Below the pieces are notes generated by a model. It was given only the letters and a program-made list of their open reading frames with translations. It was not told the DNA's origin and made no database searches. A stretch of DNA of 64,000 nucleotides from Seriola aureovittata (taxonomy: Eukaryota; Chordata; Actinopteri; Carangiformes; Carangidae): NCBI RefSeq assembly GCF_021018895.1, contig NC_079374.1, forward strand, positions 4,724,212 to 4,788,211, given 5' to 3'. Each line of letters starts with the position of its first letter. The stretch's first letter is position 1. Below, one piece after another: positions 48,936 to 60,950 of this stretch. A program made the position numbers and the translations under genes.

Positions 48936-50355
48936 GCTAAAATACCAATAGATGTACACACTTTTTTTCAGATGTTTTTCTCTTGTGCTTCACTCAAACT
49001 TAAATATGGGAGGATTTGCAAGGATCAGTTTATCATCCATCTTGACTGAAATCCCGTCTGTTACCATTCAGCACTCGTGTTGGACGAATGGAAATGGATC
49101 TCAGCAACACTTGTTCCCAGCTGCCACAACGACCACTTACTTCAACACATAAAAGGTTTCCCTCTTAGTTGCACCACCACTTCTGTCTCTTTCTCTTTAG
49201 GAGCAGAGCAAGCAAAAAAATATTAATGCTGACTGCTACGATCATTGTAGTGTGCAAAGCAATCTTCTGCTGTCCTGAAGAAAGCAGAAATAAATAATAA
49301 ACAGAGGGGACCGTTTTCTGTCTTTTTATGTGTCTGTATGGATCATGGCATGATACATCTGTGAGGTGGGCTTAACACAGTGAAATTCATCCTGGGGTAT
49401 TTGCAAAGTGTGTTTCTAGTACGTTGGCAAACAGCTGACAAGCTAATCGCTGACATGCACAATGGATGAATTCAAATGACCTTATAATCCCCTGACTTTT
49501 CTTCTAATGTCATGATGTGGTTAATGGGGTTTAACTGAAATGTATCAAGATCTATTGGAAGAACTGCCAGCTTAAGTGACTTTACCTTCATAATCTAATT
49601 TAATTTATTTGTTTATTTGATAGGGACAATAGATGCTAATTAACATCGTTCAAAATACACAATGTAAACATGCCGGATTGTAGCAAAAATGCTAATTCAC
49701 ATCCATAGTCCCTAGGCAGGTAACATAAAACAAAAAACATTACAAGTCACAATAATAACTCTGCCACAAATATAAAATACGCACACACAAAAAAAGGTCA
49801 TTCACGCATATTTCTCCATTTCAAAGGTGGTGAACGTGGTAAACATTACAGCTGCATGCATTGCGAACGTTAGCAAGTTAGCATGCTGACCTTAGCATTG
49901 AGCCGAAAGCACCACTGTACCTGAGACCAGCCTCATAGAGCCACTGGCATCGCTGCAGATTTGTAGTCTTCAACCCTGTCTCCCATGATCATAACTGTTC
50001 TCACAATTACACTGTGGCAGCAACGTAACCGGGTCACCTGGAGGTGGTTGTGCTGCACAGCGGACACACAAAGTACAAAACTGTCACGCCAGAGATCAGG
50101 GTTCACCCCCACCATCCGTCTATGATCAGGGTTAGTCATTGTGGTCAAGGTTTGTGTTGATATGTTGTGTCTGAAGTGATCGAGGACATTTTCTGTATTT
50201 TCTGTCCTCTCGGATGCAGAAGCGTGATAAACACTTTTCATCCATAAAGCCCTTATTGGACATTCACCACCCTAATATAACGTCTGGACAGGACCCGACC
50301 AAACTCTACTCGATCTACTGACTGTCTCATGCTTCAGGTCCCACCGGTCTACTCT
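48936..50355. other. Spacer, no supported gene
   Basis: About 49,590-49,740 is a fish repeat fragment (gtttatttgatagggacaat ... catagtccctaggcagg), related to 56,330-56,460. About 49,840-49,905 belongs to the family at 27,420. Confidence 0.5.
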
Positions 50356-50359
50356 GAAC

Positions 50360-50578
50360 TTGTTGTAGTTTTTGTGCATCAAACACATGGAATCATCTAC
50401 AACACACTCTCAAGATCGACACGCTGACCACCCCTGGACAATTCAAGACAATGATCTCAGACCACATCACCTCGGCGTATTTTAACTCTGTATTTGTGTG
50501 TTCCCCGACATCATTGCAAATAAGGGAAACCTCAATGATCTTCGAGGCTTGAATAAATAAATGAAATGAAATGAAAAT
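50360..50578 (+). mobile_element. 3' end of a LINE with (AAATG)n tail
   Basis: Conceptual translation of about 50,380-50,550 gives WNHLQHTLKIDTL and then LTTPGQFKTM, the kind of C-terminus found in fish LINE reverse transcriptases. The element ends aataaataaatgaaatgaaa, a typical 3' tail. It is a short 5'-truncated copy. Confidence 0.72.
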
Positions 50579-50579
50579 T

Positions 50580-52360
50580 AAACCAGACGAGGATCTTTCC
50601 CTAACTTTAACCAAGTGCTGTGAGAGTCTAAATATAACCATAAAACAGCTGAATAATCCTGTAGTCACTCCAGCTGGATACTGTGCTGCATTATTAGATA
50701 TTTTGGGGGAAAACAAAAACGTTGTCCGTGAAAATTTCACCAATACGTTCAGTATCAGCGTAACTGGGACCACTAATTACCTAAATTAACAACATATCCT
50801 CATAATGTCAATAGAAATCATAATCCAGCTGCTGTCCTACAATACATTCTTACTGTGGCAAATTACCTGTATATTTTGTCATTTCTAAGACGGTAGACGT
50901 GATATGTTGTTTATATGACACCTCAGTATTGGTGTGCATACATTGTGCAACATATGCTGTACAAGAAATAAGATACAGGATATAATGTATAATGTATATA
51001 AAGTATTTAATCTGATTGTGATTTAAATCATGAAATATTTGACCAAAGTCAAGTACTGAAGAATGTGTTCCCAGCTGTTCAGCAACATGATTTGGTCAGC
51101 GCCTACAAAGCAAAACGGTAAGCCAGCTCTATAGTCGTGTTATTTTTCCTTTAGGGGATATTAAACAGGTGAAAAGCCCTAAATGTTTGCTCAGAAAGTC
51201 GGCAGATATCCCCATGCACACACACTCAGGCTGTGATCTTTGCTTCCCCCGTGTTGCTTTAGTATGTGTGTGTGTGCGTGCTACACTGATATTTGGCCAG
51301 CCGCTGTCATCCACCACCCTGCAGGCCACACCTCAACCCTAACCTCAGGCTGCTGCTACAGTATTTCCACTCTGCCCCTCTGTTCTCTCTTTCAAGCCAA
51401 ACCGAGCCCCGAGAGGAGCCAGATGAGGGAGAAGAGAGGCGAGGGCGAGGAAGAGGTGAGGCTGAGGAAAAGAGGAGGAGAGAGGTGGAGGGAACGTAGC
51501 TGCTGTGACACAGTGTACAATAATTAGAGTTAGAGGAGTAAATAACAACAGTGGAAGAGAGGAAGCGAGCAGACAGGTGGCAGTGAACAGGATGTATTAA
51601 AAAAAATGAGGCAGAGAAGGATCCATGGGGAGGAAGAAAGGATGGATGAGGGAGGAGGAGCTTTGATGTGCCTTACCTTTTTTTTCTTTTTTTTTTGCAT
51701 GAATGGCATCAATCAGCAGGAAAAATGTGTGATGTATGAGGTGATGACTAGTATTCAGGGAAATTATGACCATGTGTGGCTCCCAAAAGCTGGATAAAAT
51801 CCTCACACTAACCACCACCTACTGTCTCTGTGATCCGAACTCTCTGGTGTCGACCGGAGGAACCAGAGCTCCTCCCAGTGGCAGTTTGTGGCACTGCAGC
51901 ACTCTGTGACATGCAGGTACATGTGTGTAACTTACACTAGCGTCGACTTCTGGCCAGCAATAACACTGTGGACGTGCTGCTACATGCACAGAGGAGAGGA
52001 TAAAATGTAATCCAGGAAGCTCAGATGGAAGGCTTAACAGGCACAAAGACACTATTTACTCCTCTGAAGTCACCACAGCACGAAGAAAATGCTCCTCCAT
52101 CTTGGTGCTCATGCGGGAAACAGAATTAGCTCAATTAATCAAATGTTTGTTTGTTTATTTTTTATGGATGGAGTGAAATCAGCTGTAACACAAGGCCTGA
52201 TAACACTGACCTACCTTAAGAACTGGAGAGCAAATAGTTTTTGTTTGAATCGCTGGTTCAAAGGACTTTATAGATCTGATAATGATGAAACGTGCAGAAT
52301 CAGCCCTGCAGGGGCTTTATGGAGATAATGGCTTCGCTGGACCATGAATACTTATAAAAA
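50580..52360. other. Spacer, no supported gene
   Basis: Starts with a low-copy repeat shared with 46,220-46,310. About 51,400-51,680 is strongly purine-rich on the plus strand (GAG/GAA runs), which creates acidic-looking frames that I do not believe are genes. Confidence 0.5.
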
Positions 52361-52628
52361 AATAAAAAGAACTATGTAAATAAAAGGCACATCATCTAAG
52401 AAATGGGGGAAGAACATGCAAACTCCACTCAGAAGGTCGACTGACAAGCCGATAATAAGACAGAATAAACACTGTAAAACAGTTGGAGACTTGTGCACAT
52501 GTTCAAATATGCAGAAAACAAATAATAACAACACAATACAGTAGGTAAAAAAAATTAAAGACAGACAGTCAGCGATGGGATCCAAAAACAACAGGCTATT
52601 TTCCAGATGAGAGGTTTCTGTTTCTTGT

Positions 52629-52655
52629 TGCTGCTGCTGCTGCTGCTGCTGCTGG
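52629..52655. repeat. (TGC)9 trinucleotide repeat
   Basis: Short TGC run. The minus strand gives a Gln run in a 112-codon frame that has no recognisable domain and no splice context. Confidence 0.9.
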
Positions 52656-55600
52656 TGTTGTAGGTGATGTACACAATTAGGATTTAACATTTGAATTAGA
52701 GTCTTCTGCTCTGAGTAAAGCTGATTCCTTCACGTGCATCACTCCTGCGAGGCCACTCATAGACACTCAGTCTGGATTCTGGTTGGAGAATCAAAGCAGC
52801 AGTCCAATTAAACGCAGGCTGACAGCACTCTGCGCCTCAGATAAGGTGCTCTCTGCCGCTCCTGGAATCAGGGAAAAAAAAAGTTTGCCACAAGATGCGG
52901 AGAGAGATACGAGATGTAACATGTATTAGGGTGCACTACGGCACGATTGGTACATGAACAGATTGGATCTATATGTGGGAAGATACCTTCAGGCTGTCTG
53001 AAGAAAAATATGTTTTCTTTTGGTTTGGGAAGATTTATCAAAGAGTACAATAACACCGGGAATACAATTTCACAGCCCCTTGCTTTATCCCTTACCTTTT
53101 GTCTCTGGGTTTGTGGGTGTCTGAGAATATTCTCAGTTTGATCAGTGATCCTCTCATCTCTCTGCAGCTTTTCAGAAGCTTTGGAGGTTTCTGGTACCTG
53201 ATGATGCAAGTGCTGGCAGGCAAAAATGGCAGCTGTGAAAATCCCCCCTGGAATATATGTATGTGACGTGCGACTTCACTCTCTTCTTGGGTTTAGAGCA
53301 ATCACAGGTAGAGAGGAAGCGCTGATTGTGATGAACTTGCCTCCTGCTGTTCTCTCTGTCAATCCGTCGCAGAGTTTCCTTTCCATACGCATATGTTTAT
53401 CGTCCAATCTGTCATCCAGAAATGTTCTTAGACACAACAACTCCCACGTCTACTCTAGCTCGCATTGTCAATATTTACCAAGATGGTGGTGTTAGATTTC
53501 TCAGCCAAATCATGTCCTATGGTCCTACTGTATCAGGATGTGAGTGATTCATACAAATCAACACACAGTCCATCAACACGAGTTACAGTTTCTGTTTCTG
53601 GTGTTCCCACGTTGTGCTTCACAGCTCAGTCTTCGCTCAGTACCACAGACAAGATAGCGTAGTGGCAAAGCATTAAGAGACATACACACATTGTTTGTTC
53701 TTGGTCTTTTATCAGACGTGTCGAGAGCTGTATCCTGCAGTATGGAGTTAGTCTTCAGCCATGTCTCAAGTCAGAAGTCTTCACAGGATAATTGCGAGTC
53801 ACAAAGGAGTTTCTGAATTCCAGCCTTTAAAATTTCAAGCTGGCTATCTGTGGTTTACTTGTCTCAGGGGTGTTTTCACCTTTACTGATCCAACCTTACA
53901 CTGTTAAACACACAAGGTTACAACTGCCTTAAACACAGAGGCATGACAGGCCGCAAGAGCCTGGAGTGAGATTATGCATCAATACAAAGGCATTCAAGCT
54001 TTAAAGTGAAACCTGATGTCGAACCTGTATTTTTCTTATTCCCCTAGATGCACGAACCTAATGATGGTGATGGATTCCATCCAAAACGTTGGTCCAGAGC
54101 AAGACGTTTAACAACTACAAGGTAATTTTCCGTAAAATCTACTGTGGCTCCAAAAGGATTTTTTTTTTTTCCCCTTAGCCCAATATATCCAATTTTCCAC
54201 AAGATATATCAAAATCTAATGAGCTTATTGTCGTGAAACTTATCAAGATGAACAGTGTTTGAAATCAAGTATATTCATAGCCCATGTTTGACCTGTACTC
54301 CCTATCATACCCACAAATACAGTTATGACACATCAAACATTTAATATTTTATCTGTTAATTGGGTTTAATTTTCAAATAGTCCGCAGTCGCAGCCAGCAG
54401 ATCTACTCCTGATAAAGAGAAAATCAGAGCGTTGCCATCAGTCCCCTGATAGTCCAGGTTATCTTCTGTTATGTCTTCTGTCATGATGTTGTCTGATTTC
54501 TGCTTCGTGCGGCTGCTTCCCCAAGGTGGGCAGCATTTATAAATCTCAAGGTACATGGAAATGTTCACATCCTATATGGTTAAAGCTAACAGCATAGTCA
54601 GCCAGAAATGCAGCCATGTTTATTTTTTTATTGAAGGCTGTAAAGTGGATAGTTCATAAGTATAAAAGGTCAGCGAGTCTTCCGTCACATGCATCCGTCT
54701 TTCATAAAATGTCAAAACCTTTAACAGTTCCCGCAAATGGAGGAAAAACTAGGCAGTTTGAAATCTCCACTGTAACCGTCTGCAAATTACTATTATTATT
54801 GTAAGTTGCGGTTCAAGTTAAAATGAAGTAATTTCAAAACACTCAGAGCTCTGATGAAGCACCCAAAGAAACTTTCCGTGAATCACGCTGATATTTTTTC
54901 AAGTGCTCTTAGTAATGCAAAATAAGAATTAACATTTTAACCCGGACCATTTTAGATTCAAATCTCATTATTTTTCTTTGTAAAGCAGTCCTAGAGGCTT
55001 CCCCCGGGGGAGGGAAGCCAGAGGGAAGCATTCATTAAAGATATACAGTGCATGCATGCTGTCTGGTGTGCAGGGTAAGACGCAGTCAGACAGTATGTAG
55101 ACATATGGTAATCAATATGATTTTTGTTTTTAAGTTGCTGCGATGTCTTTGTTCCTGTGTTTACCGCTGTGGTGTTTCCACACTGTACTCCCCAGAGAAA
55201 CGCAGAAAAATCAGATATAATGTTTTTAACCTTTCCAAAGACTTTTTACACAATGTGAATTGGACTCTTGAGGATTTTATTTTCACTGTGAAATGGCATC
55301 ACTTTTACTCCAGCAGGAGACTGGAACTGCAGGAGGGTTTGATTTATTTATTTTAAAAGCATCAGGAAAAATACATCATGCATTTATACCTTACAGATAC
55401 AGACACCTGTATATTACCCCTCTGAGCGCCACATATATGAACTTGTATGACTGATGTGTTGTCCTTGCTAACGATACATGGAGGAATGGACTGTGGAGGA
55501 TTTCCATTAGAGGTTTCCCACATGGCGTGGCATTTTGTGTGTGTCTTTAGAGGCTGCTGTGCAAGATTAATTCAGATTCAGAACATTACATTTTATTTCA

Positions 55601-56215
55601 CAGTCACATTAGCTGCATACAGAGGAAGCAAGAGAAAACACTGGTTTAAAAGCCACACACTGTCATAAAATCTGATAGTGAGTTCATATACATGCTCTTA
55701 TGATTTTGTTTGACAGTTTGTAATCTAACTTCTGATATAGAGGGATATTCCAATGGCTGCGTTATAAATAAAACACAGTATGTCATAAGGTGAGTTTGAA
55801 AGATCAGAAGATATGTCTAAAAGTGATAATAAATATTCATATCAGTAAATTATTTGAGTTTGAGTGGCTGATCGATTAGTTGTACAGTGGCAACCTGGTG
55901 AGTCAAAAAGTGGCACTCTGGCAAAAAATTAGTTTTGCCACTACAGATTGGAGAATAACTGTAATAACAAATAGTAATACTACAGAACACTATCTATGAT
56001 CCACATATTTACTTTATTTAATGTGATAAAACAGAACCTTTTCATTGTATTTGCAAATATTTTTTAGCAATAACTGCAATAAAATTGTATTTAAAGAAAA
56101 AAAATTACAATCTTGAACATATGGACAGAAAATGCAGCATGTTGTTACATAAAATCTTTTAACATTATACACACATTAAATGAATAAAAGGTATTCAAAA
56201 ACAATTTTTCAAGCT
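52656..56215. other. Spacer, no supported gene
   Basis: About 54,060-54,125 is a reverse fragment of the family at 27,420 (catccaaaacgttggtccag). No exon or RNA recognised. Confidence 0.5.
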
Positions 56216-56219
56216 TTAG

Positions 56220-56700
56220 TTAAAGGAATCATTTAAGATTTTAAGAAATATGCTGATTTGCTTTCTTCCTGTCAGTTGCCACTCTCATGTCTGTAGCAAG
56301 TATTTACTTATTTTAATTAATTATAAGTTCGTTTTTTTATCTATTTAATTATTTTTTGTTTGAGAGGGACACTGCATGTTAAAAAAAAACGTCAGTACAA
56401 AGTACACAGTGTAAAAATGCAGGATTGTAGCTAAAATGCTAGCTTTTAAGCAGCTAGCTAGCTTGTTTAATCGGTAGAAAACTCAAAGTGTAAAAATAAC
56501 TCACTGTAATGACTTTCGGAAGTGAATAAAAACCGCAGCTTCTCCTTTTTACATTTTGGTTTTTGGACAAATTAAACAAATATGAAGTTACAGCATGTTA
56601 GCTAGTGAGCTTATGACATGCTAGTAGCCAGGCTTTGTTACCTTTGACCAAGCTAGCTGTTTCCCCATTTCAAGTCTTTAAGGTAAAGTAAGCTAAATGT
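56220..56700 (+). repeat. Fish interspersed repeat with a second repeat inserted in it
   Basis: Left part: attttaagaaatatgctgat, tttgctttcttcctg, actctcatgtctgtagcaag. Right part: acatgctagtagccaggctt, gctagctgtttccccatttc. These words belong, in order, to one widespread teleost repeat. Between them, about 56,330-56,460 is a fragment of another repeat (agagggacactgcatgttaa, atgcaggattgtagctaaaa) also seen at 49,590-49,740. Confidence 0.6.
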
Positions 56701-56870
56701 CTCCTTGCTAAAAACTTAATATTTACAGACAAGAAAGTGGTAGCCTTTCTATCTTCTCATTTTACTCCAAGCAAGAAAACAAATAAGCCTTTTTGTTTTT
56801 TGCTCTGTTAGCATTATTTGAAATCAATAGCAAAAGTGCTGAGCATCTAGAATCAGGCAGATTCTCTACT

Positions 56871-59634
56871 TCACTGCTCCATCGGCTCACTCTCCATTTC
56901 ATTGCCAGACTTGATGTCGTGTGGGAAAATGTCCCCAGAGTCCGGAGCTCCACACTTCTCCCAGTCAGGTTCAAGAGGAGGATTGTTTAAAGCCATCAAA
57001 CAGCCCAGCCAGTAGCATTCAGCAGCCAGATGTCTGAAAGTCACCATCGCACTCTGCGGGTTTTCACATTTATATTCAGGAAAAGGAGTCTGTCGTGGAG
57101 AAATTGTTAGATTTTTCACATCTTCAGTCCTGAAAACACAATTATCCTATTTTTTCTAAATGTTATTTTTGCTAATGTCAAACATACCTTAACAGCTTCT
57201 TTGCTGCTATAGAACAGAGCCAACTGAAGATTTTGAATTGTTAATTGTGTGTATTCTCTAACCTGTAAGAAAGGAAAACAAAAGCTTGTTGAAAAGATAC
57301 AGAAGCATGATGAACCTTTTTTTTTTTTTTTTGAACAGTCTGAAAGTCCATTACCTTCTGAGGTGTTGGTTCTTCACTGTTCTCATTCAGCCCACACATT
57401 TCCTCTATCAGCCTCTTGTTTTTCTCCATTTGTTTTCTTGAGTCCTCAAACATTTTCTATAATCAACATGTTCAAACAAACAAGCGCAATAATTACATTT
57501 ATTGATTCTGGACAGGGAATGAATATGCTCACTCGTGACGAGACTACATCGTACCTGAAGTAAAGCGCGGGCAAACTTTATATTCTCCTCGTTTGATTTC
57601 AGATTATCTCTCATTTTAATCCACTGTACAACTCTCAGGTGTTGATACATCTCTTTAAGTTTTATTTTGCTGACTGGGTTGTTCATGCTCTCAGTGTCTC
57701 CAGTCTTTAATGAAAGTGCAAGTTCTCTCGCCACCCTATTCAAAAAAAAAAACGGAAAAATTAGAAAACTTTATTTCATTAGGTCAACATATGCACCAAA
57801 TCGAAATGTCTTGATCTAACATTTTTCATACCTGTCTTTGAATGACTGAAATTCTTCCTCTTTTCGTTTCAGGGTCTGTCTGTGGGGTAAAAGAGTAGCT
57901 TTTGAAAAGACTCCTGCGACGACTCAAGAAATAATCAGGTACCAACTAATTAAAATTTCTAGGTGTTAGTATTATTAGTATTTATTATAGAGCATTTATG
58001 GCAACTGATTTGAAACATGAAATATCCTCTAGAGGGAGCTGAAGCTCCAGAGACTAATCACTGTTATAAAGATTTAACCTTATAAATGTTTTAGTGGGGA
58101 TACCCTAAAATGTATAATCCAAATCCATCCCAATAAATCATCAGAATTTAATTGAATCAAAATCTCTGACATAGTTTAATAAGGGTTAGTTATTGCAGGT
58201 CTGTTGTGTGCTACAGTTGCTGATGTGCTGAAGCTAAGCTACATATAAAGCCTGTTAAACATGTCAGTAAAAGTAAGTTTGATATTTACCTTTCCTTTTC
58301 AAGTTGAGTTTTGTAATGAATATCCATTTCAGTCATACTGTGGGTCAGAAATTTTTATATCACTTGAGGCAACAGCTTCAGAGTTTAAATCAAATTCTGT
58401 GAACATTTACAACATTATTGAATGGTTTATTTAAACTGTCTGTAAGATCCATGATTTCAGTGATTTTAGAAACAAACCTTTTCTTGTGGTCCAGTTCAGA
58501 TTGTTCACACCGCTGGCAGCTGGAGTTTCCTCCTTTGTCTGTCTTAGAGTCTTCGCTGCACAAAACAAACTCAGTGTCTTTACAGTTCTTTTAACTGATG
58601 TTTGAGTGGTAAATCATAGCAAGGCATTAGAGCTTGCTTCTTTAACGCTTACATTCCCTATATGACCGAATGTAACATGACTAGGAGTCACTATCTACGT
58701 AACGTCTTATTCGATCTCTAGAGGGGGCTAAAGTTTGAGAATCTAGTCAATGTTTTAAACATGCAAATATACTACGTGTTACGGTTGTAAGTGAGACCTT
58801 TAAAATAAAGCGGAGATTCAACCCTCATAATCTATACCATCAGAGATTAATTAATCAGTACCATATTAAATAAATGTTTTGGATTGTATTACATTGTACA
58901 GGTGTTACAGGAAGTTCAGAAAAATATTTACTTTGCTTTATCAAGTTTCTCGCTGCATTCTTCTTTCATCTCGGCAATCCTGTTTAAATAATTATAATTC
59001 ATTACTTTGGTTAGATCAGTTCGGATTCATGACTTAAAATATAAACAACAACTTTCACGACTAATCTTTTAGAAACAAACCTTTCCCTGCGATCGTCTTG
59101 AGTTTGTTCATACTGCTGACACCTGGTTCCAGCATCTTCCTCTCTCTCAGAGCTTTTACTGTACAAAAGAAAAATAGGAATATTTCCTAAATAATTTCTT
59201 GTCAGTTTCATATTGTTGCAGGCAGACCGATTATTCAGTAGTTAATTAGATTGGGATAATTGCACAGGCAAACCTCCCAGTGCCCAAACCAACTGTGCAA
59301 AAAGTATTCAATGTTAATCCACACTTAAATGTCACCTCCTACTCCCATTGTTCATCCCACCTTTTGTTAAAATTGTACTAGTAAGTAGAAATATTGTACC
59401 TCTGCTCTTCTGGTTGTAGTGCATGATCTCTGATATTAGGGAAAAGGTGATCATTCATCAAATCTTGCATGGGGAGAGCTGTCTAACCAACTTTTAATCA
59501 ATTTATGATCACGTGTTGGTATAGTTGTGTAGCTAAAGAGATTAATCTTTACAATCCTCTCCATATTCCTCATTCTTCATTGTAGACGGCTGCAATGATG
59601 TTTTAAGCCCTTACCTTTCTCGATCCTCACTCAT
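56871..59634 (-). CDS. Unrecognised coiled-coil protein, 11 exons, with duplicated exon unit
   Basis: Predicted 295 residues. Exons in transcript order: 59634-59615, 59429-59400, 59158-59081, 58979-58932, 58555-58478, 58337-58290, 57879-57832, 57735-57555, 57456-57355, 57223-57188, 57089-56871 (stop at 56871-56873). All introns are GT..AG and the frame runs through. Exons 2-7 are each a multiple of 3 and in the same phase. Exons 3 and 5 (78 nt) both encode a CQxxEQ motif; exons 4, 6 and 7 are 48 nt and charged. The middle (exons 4-9) is rich in Glu/Lys/Leu and likely coiled-coil. The last ~70 residues form a distinct, possibly globular end (AECYWLGCLMALNNPP). No signal peptide or membrane segment seen. 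I do not recognise the family. The gene is head-to-head with the HSPA12-like gene. Confidence 0.7.
58478..59158 (-). repeat. Tandem exon-intron unit duplication in the coiled-coil gene
   Basis: Exon pairs 3+4 and 5+6 have equal lengths (78+48 nt) and align in protein: both 78-nt exons end around CQxxEQxxxD..R, both 48-nt exons have xxEM near the start and a Leu-Asp/Glu-Lys near the end. The first intron of each unit begins with the same 14 nt, gtttgtttctaaaa. The second introns also share wording (ctctagaggg.gct near 58,715 and 58,030). The second unit's last intron extends past the listed span to 57,880. Confidence 0.75.
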
Positions 59635-60235
59635 GTTGCTGTGTCTCTTCCCTCTTGTGTTGTCCAGCGAGTCTTCAGTCAGTCTGTGTCTCTCCAACAC
59701 TAATGTAGAAGTCAACAGACCATGGGGCGGGGCCTCATGAGTAACCACTGCTGCTCATTTTATTTCCTCATGGAGACACAGCTGGGTCTGGGTTATAAAA
59801 TGGACAACAATCGCAACAGGTTAAACTTTGGTAATGCAGGCTTGCAGCATGATTTCATCTGGGTGCTGCGTCTACCTGCAAACTGCCCTCCCTCAGAAAA
59901 ATGGCTATTTGTCTTTCAAACAAGTCCAAAGAACATAAAAATCAAAAGGCCACAGATGCATCATGGGGGATATGGTTATCCAGGCAAAAGAATATATTCT
60001 CCAAACAAAGCCATTGCATTTTCTTTTTTATCTATTCATGCAAACAGGGATGCAAATCAAGGAACAAGATGAACATGTTTCCTCCTGCCTCTCCTGCTTT
60101 GGAAAAAAAACATATAGGACTAACCATTTGCATGCTGGTCCTAAACCAGTCTACCTGCCTACATAACCTCATGTGCCCATTGCATTACCCAAAATAAACA
60201 AAACACTACTTAACCAACCGGATTGCATTTGTCAT

Positions 60236-60441
60236 TTGACAAGGTCTTTGGCCATCGCTGTGTTGGCAAGACAAGAGGTTATAATACGCCCTCTGAGCAG
60301 CGCTGCATGCTAACTTCAGTGGGAGAAAAGTGTGATAGAGACAAGAGATAAGTGTTGCTAGATCTGGGTAAGTAAACAGCTGCTAATGCTCACGTTAGCT
60401 ATGTAGCAAAAGCAATACTGACATATAGCTCCTTTAAAGAG
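60236..60441 (-). mobile_element. Non-autonomous TIR element copy E
   Basis: Reverse-complement match to the family at 39,749: ggccatcgctgtgttggcaa, acaagaggttataatacgcc, ctgagcagcgctgcatgcta, ggtaagtaaacagctgctaa, and the terminal tagctcctttaaag at 60,427-60,440. Confidence 0.8.
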
Positions 60442-60680
60442 CAACCGCACCTGGTCTAATAGTGTGGCTGACCACACCCAGATGTGTTGGCTGTATGTCT
60501 ATGCATTTCCTCCTTAACCTTTAAAGCCAAACATCAGGGCACAGGTTTAGAGGAAGCGATTGTTATGAAACCCTCTGGCTATAACTGAAATGGTTGATGA
60601 TTGAGTTTCCTGCACCTCAATACAGAAATGAGAAATATTACAGTCTACCTGGTTGGTTTATAAACAGCAGAGAAAAATTC

Positions 60681-60705
60681 AGGCGAATCAGTGGATGATT
60701 CGCCT
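60681..60705. repeat. Perfect inverted repeat, 10-bp arms, 5-nt loop
   Basis: aggcgaatca, gtgga, tgattcgcct. It sits just upstream of the LINE fragment in the region between the two genes. Its role is unknown; it may be chance or part of the decayed element. Confidence 0.7.
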
Positions 60706-60709
60706 GCAC

Positions 60710-60950
60710 GACATACAGCTCATCTCCGTGGTACCGGATTGTACACTTGTATGTGGACAATGTTTTACAAACAAAACATATAAAGATCCAAATGATAAGC
60801 CATGGATGAATGGAGAATTGAAAGAAGCACCGAAAAAGAAAAAGCAAGTTCAGCTGGGTGATAGTACACAGGTTAGAGTTATACAGAAAGAAATTAGGAA
60901 CATTATCATTATTATTAGGTGTGAACATAAAGCAGAAAATAGAAAGGAAG
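60710..60950 (+). pseudogene. LINE ORF2 fragment (endonuclease/RT linker region)
   Basis: The plus-strand frame at 60,653-61,012 includes TNKTYKDPNDKPWMNGELK and, further on, VIQKEIRNII. It resembles the segment of fish L2-type ORF2 that follows the endonuclease (the 'NNKPW' motif, then basic residues, then a Gln/Lys-rich helix). Only ~80 codons are recognisable, with a poly-Ile stretch from an ATT run. It is a dead fragment. Confidence 0.7.

Noticed and set aside
51240..51550. Acidic/basic-rich frames near 51,240-51,550
   Set aside because: Arise from a purine-rich tract; no domain or splice support.
52352..52690. Minus-strand frame of 112 codons with a Gln run
   Set aside because: The Gln run is the (TGC)n microsatellite; the remainder is hydrophobic AT-rich sequence without a recognisable domain.
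53226..53662. Plus-strand frames of 89 and 65 codons starting MAAVKIPPG
   Set aside because: Considered as a possible exon, but no splice signals, domain or duplicate copy support it.
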